A DNA stretch of 64,000 bases from Ochromonas danica (lineage: Eukaryota > Sar > Chrysophyceae > Chromulinales > Chromulinaceae), in assembly GCA_015146655.1 (NCBI GenBank), contig VKHL01000107.1:1-64000 (forward strand). The letters run 5' to 3'. The notes under the pieces are model-generated. The model had not been told where the DNA came from. It saw only the letters and a list, made by a program, of their open reading frames with translations, and ran no database searches. The position numbers were made by a program, and so were the translations under genes. Shown in pieces: positions 61,793-64,000 of this stretch. Every line of letters starts with the position of its first letter. The first letter of the stretch is position 1.

Positions 61793-64000
61793 ATGACCAT
61801 GACCTCTCTCTGCTTTGTCTTACTCGTGGCCTTGACCTCCCAGATCACTAGCGCGGTCATTAACACCAACCTCAATGGCGAGTTGGACCACGACATTCAT
61901 TACGGATTCCGCCTTCACAAAGACCAATGCACGGCTATTGGCGTCGGTGAGTGATCGTCTCTGTCTGACTCAGTGTGTTCGGAAAGTGTGTCTGACAGGA
62001 TATTTGTGATTCCCAGGCAAGGCTGCCATGGCTGACGGCAGCACTGTGACCACCCACAACAACGACTGCCAGGAGTGTGACTTCCGCATCACACACGTGC
62101 CCGCCAGGACCTGGCCGCAGGGAAGCGTGCGCCCTGTGCATGACATCCGCACCTACTACCCCCGCTATGTGGAGTCCTCCGCACAGAACAACATCCACGG
62201 CCCCGACTACCTGCCCGACAAGATAGACAAATCCATCTACAATTGGACTGAGGTGGAGCCCACCTTCACCATCCCACAAGTGCGCCACACCTATGCGTAC
62301 ACCCTGGGCACCTATGCCATCCAGAACGAGAAGCAAGTGTCCATCGGAGAGTCCACCTGCTCCGCTGTCTTCTTCGCTGTACCCAAATTCGCTCCCAACG
62401 GCAAGGCTATGCTGCACATGGAGACTCTTACTGAGCTTGCTCTAGAGCGCTGTGCCACTGCCCGCTGTGCGGTGCAGACGATGGGCGACCTGGCCGTGCA
62501 GTTCGGCTTCTATGGCGGCGCCTGGCAGGAGAGCGTGGAGACTGCTCAGGACGAGGCTGGCGAGGCTCTCACTGTAGCCGATCCTGACGAGACTTGGATG
62601 TTCCACATCTTGCCTGATGATACCGGATCTTCTGCCATTTGGATCGCTCAGCGTGTGCCTGACGACCACATCACAGTGGTGGCCAACCAGTTCGTCATCC
62701 AGACCTTCGACCTTAGCGATGCCAGCAACTTCCTGGGCTCCAGCAACATCGAGGAGATTGCTCAGCGTGCTGGCTTGTGGAATCCTGCCGAAGGAAAGCT
62801 CAACTTCGCCAAGACCTTCGGCACCAATCGCCACGCCGAGTCCTTCGCCTGCACTAGACGAGTTTGGCGAGTTTTGACTCTGGCTGCACCCTCTCTGCTC
62901 CCTCAGTTCTCTCCCTATACTGATGGCTATGCCACCTTCGGCTTTGGACCCGATCTCTCCCAGCCTTACCCCTTCTCAGTCAAGCCAGACAAGCCCCTCA
63001 CAGTGCAGGACATCATGAACATGAACAGAGATCAGTACGAGAACACGGACTTCGACATGACTCGCAATCTAGGTGAGCTGCTTATCCTTGTCTTCTATTG
63101 GAAGTGACGTGGTCATTCTTGGTGGTGTGTGTCAGATGGAGGACCTTTCGGAGACACCACTCGCTTCCCCGCCACCTCCAAGCTGCGCGATAGTGTGCTG
63201 GGAGTGTCCGCTGCTCAGTACAACTCCGGCCTGGGCTTCCAGCGCGCCATTTCTTTGTGGCGCACTGCCTATAGCACAGTGACTCAGTCCAGACGCTCTC
63301 TGCCCGACTTGCTGGGCGCTGTGACTTGGATCGCCCAGTACGCTCCTCACCACTCCTCCTTCGTGCCTGTCTACGCCTCTTCCCTCGCCGCTCCTTCCTC
63401 CCTCAATGTGGGCACCCAATGTAAGCCTCTTGATTACTGAGTTCTGTCATTGGAAGTAGAGAATAACCCTTGTCTCATCTTATGCAGACAAGATGGAGAA
63501 GAAGTCCAACTGGTGGATCCACTGCCTCACAGGCAACTACCTCTCCCGCTGGTACCGCCACACCATCGAAGATGTGCGCGACTTCCAACGCAGAGTTGAG
63601 GCTGCGCTCTTCTCTGCTCAGTCTGAGCTGGAGCAGCGCCTGCTGACTGCGCTGGCCTCTCCCCCCGAGTCTGACGGAACCAGCGCTACCTCTCGTGACG
63701 TCAGCGCTGACGTGAAGAACTCTCTGACTCGCTTTCAAGACGCCATCTCTCGATCTGTGCGTGATCAGTGGTGGGACTTCTTCTGGACTATGGTGAGAGC
63801 GTCGGGTTTGTTTGTGTTTCCGATTGTTTTCATCAAATCGCTGTCACTGTGTTCAGGTGGGCACTTACCGCGACATGTACAAGATTGTGGATCCCCATGC
63901 CGAGGCATTCACCACTGCCTATCGCTACCTCACTGTTCAGAGAGATTGGATGGAGTCCATCGGCTACTGGGGAGTGCCAGGCACCCCTGCCACTGGCGAG
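61793..64000 (+). CDS. Secreted peptidase family C69 dipeptidase, cut by window end
   Basis: Five exons so far (61793-61946, 62017-63072, 63136-63420, 63488-63792, 63857 onward) join through introns of 70, 63, 67 and 64 bases; the gene runs off the right edge, still in frame. The N-terminal nucleophile hydrolases of family C69 cleave dipeptides after self-processing to expose Cys. A signal peptide (LCFVLLVALTSQITSA) precedes DQCTAIGVGKAAMADGS, with the expected catalytic Cys at residue 46 and the family phrase THNNDCQECDFRI after it; later GTYAIQNEKQVSIGESTC and NWWIHCLTGNYLSRWY also fit. Lysosomal or secreted action is likely. Confidence 0.9.

Noticed and set aside
1-64000. tRNA or rRNA genes
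   Set aside because: I looked for conserved tRNA A/B-box words and rRNA cores and found none in a plausible context; a covariance-model scan would settle it.

Overview
This window is the left end of a eukaryotic nuclear chromosome. It opens with about 90 bases of CCCTAA telomere and then carries 28 supported protein-coding genes on both strands, at about one gene per 2.3 kb. The genes are nearly intron-poor: I placed 34 GT-AG introns of 57 to 140 bases by joining reading frames whose phases match. No rRNA, tRNA or CRISPR array was seen.

The organism looks like a plastid-bearing alga, most likely with a secondary plastid (an ochrophyte-like stramenopile is my best guess, not proven). The reasons are a phytoene synthase and an HCF101-type plastid Fe-S ATPase that both start with a secretory signal peptide followed by a transit-like stretch. 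A pyruvate kinase with a mitochondrial-type leader fits the stramenopile habit of keeping late glycolysis in mitochondria. The CCT-motif protein and the EDR2-domain protein have relatives in plants and algae.

Layout: 0-3 kb holds the telomere and a subtelomeric P-loop NTPase. The 3-28 kb region is mostly housekeeping: a fucosyltransferase-like protein, mitochondrial Hsp70, a giant membrane protein of pre-peptidase C-terminal-like repeats (2,666 residues over five exons), a propeller-like protein, HCF101, pyruvate kinase, a BTB protein, villin and a TMEM184/OST-alpha protein. The 29-41 kb region is a run of five genes all on the + strand. Four of these look secreted or membrane-anchored (two ankyrin-repeat proteins, an FG-GAP protein, a 5'-nucleotidase-like HAD protein) and the fifth carries twelve Ig-like repeats of a type common in bacteria. 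The 41-53 kb region is richer in G+C and in GAG/CTC triplet runs; it holds a CCT protein, a membrane methyltransferase, a low-complexity protein with QT motifs, mitochondrial intermediate peptidase, the splicing factor SPF27 and an EDR2-domain protein. Around 53 kb lies a 302-base near-perfect inverted duplication in A+T-rich DNA. The 54-64 kb region holds ORC5, a COX5B homologue lacking its zinc ligands, phytoene synthase, eIF1A, a multi-KH protein and a family C69 peptidase cut by the window end.

Several products converge on the mitochondrion: Hsp70 and the intermediate peptidase act in import and maturation of presequence proteins such as COX5B and the leader-bearing pyruvate kinase. The rest is a mixture typical of a compact protist genome rather than one pathway.
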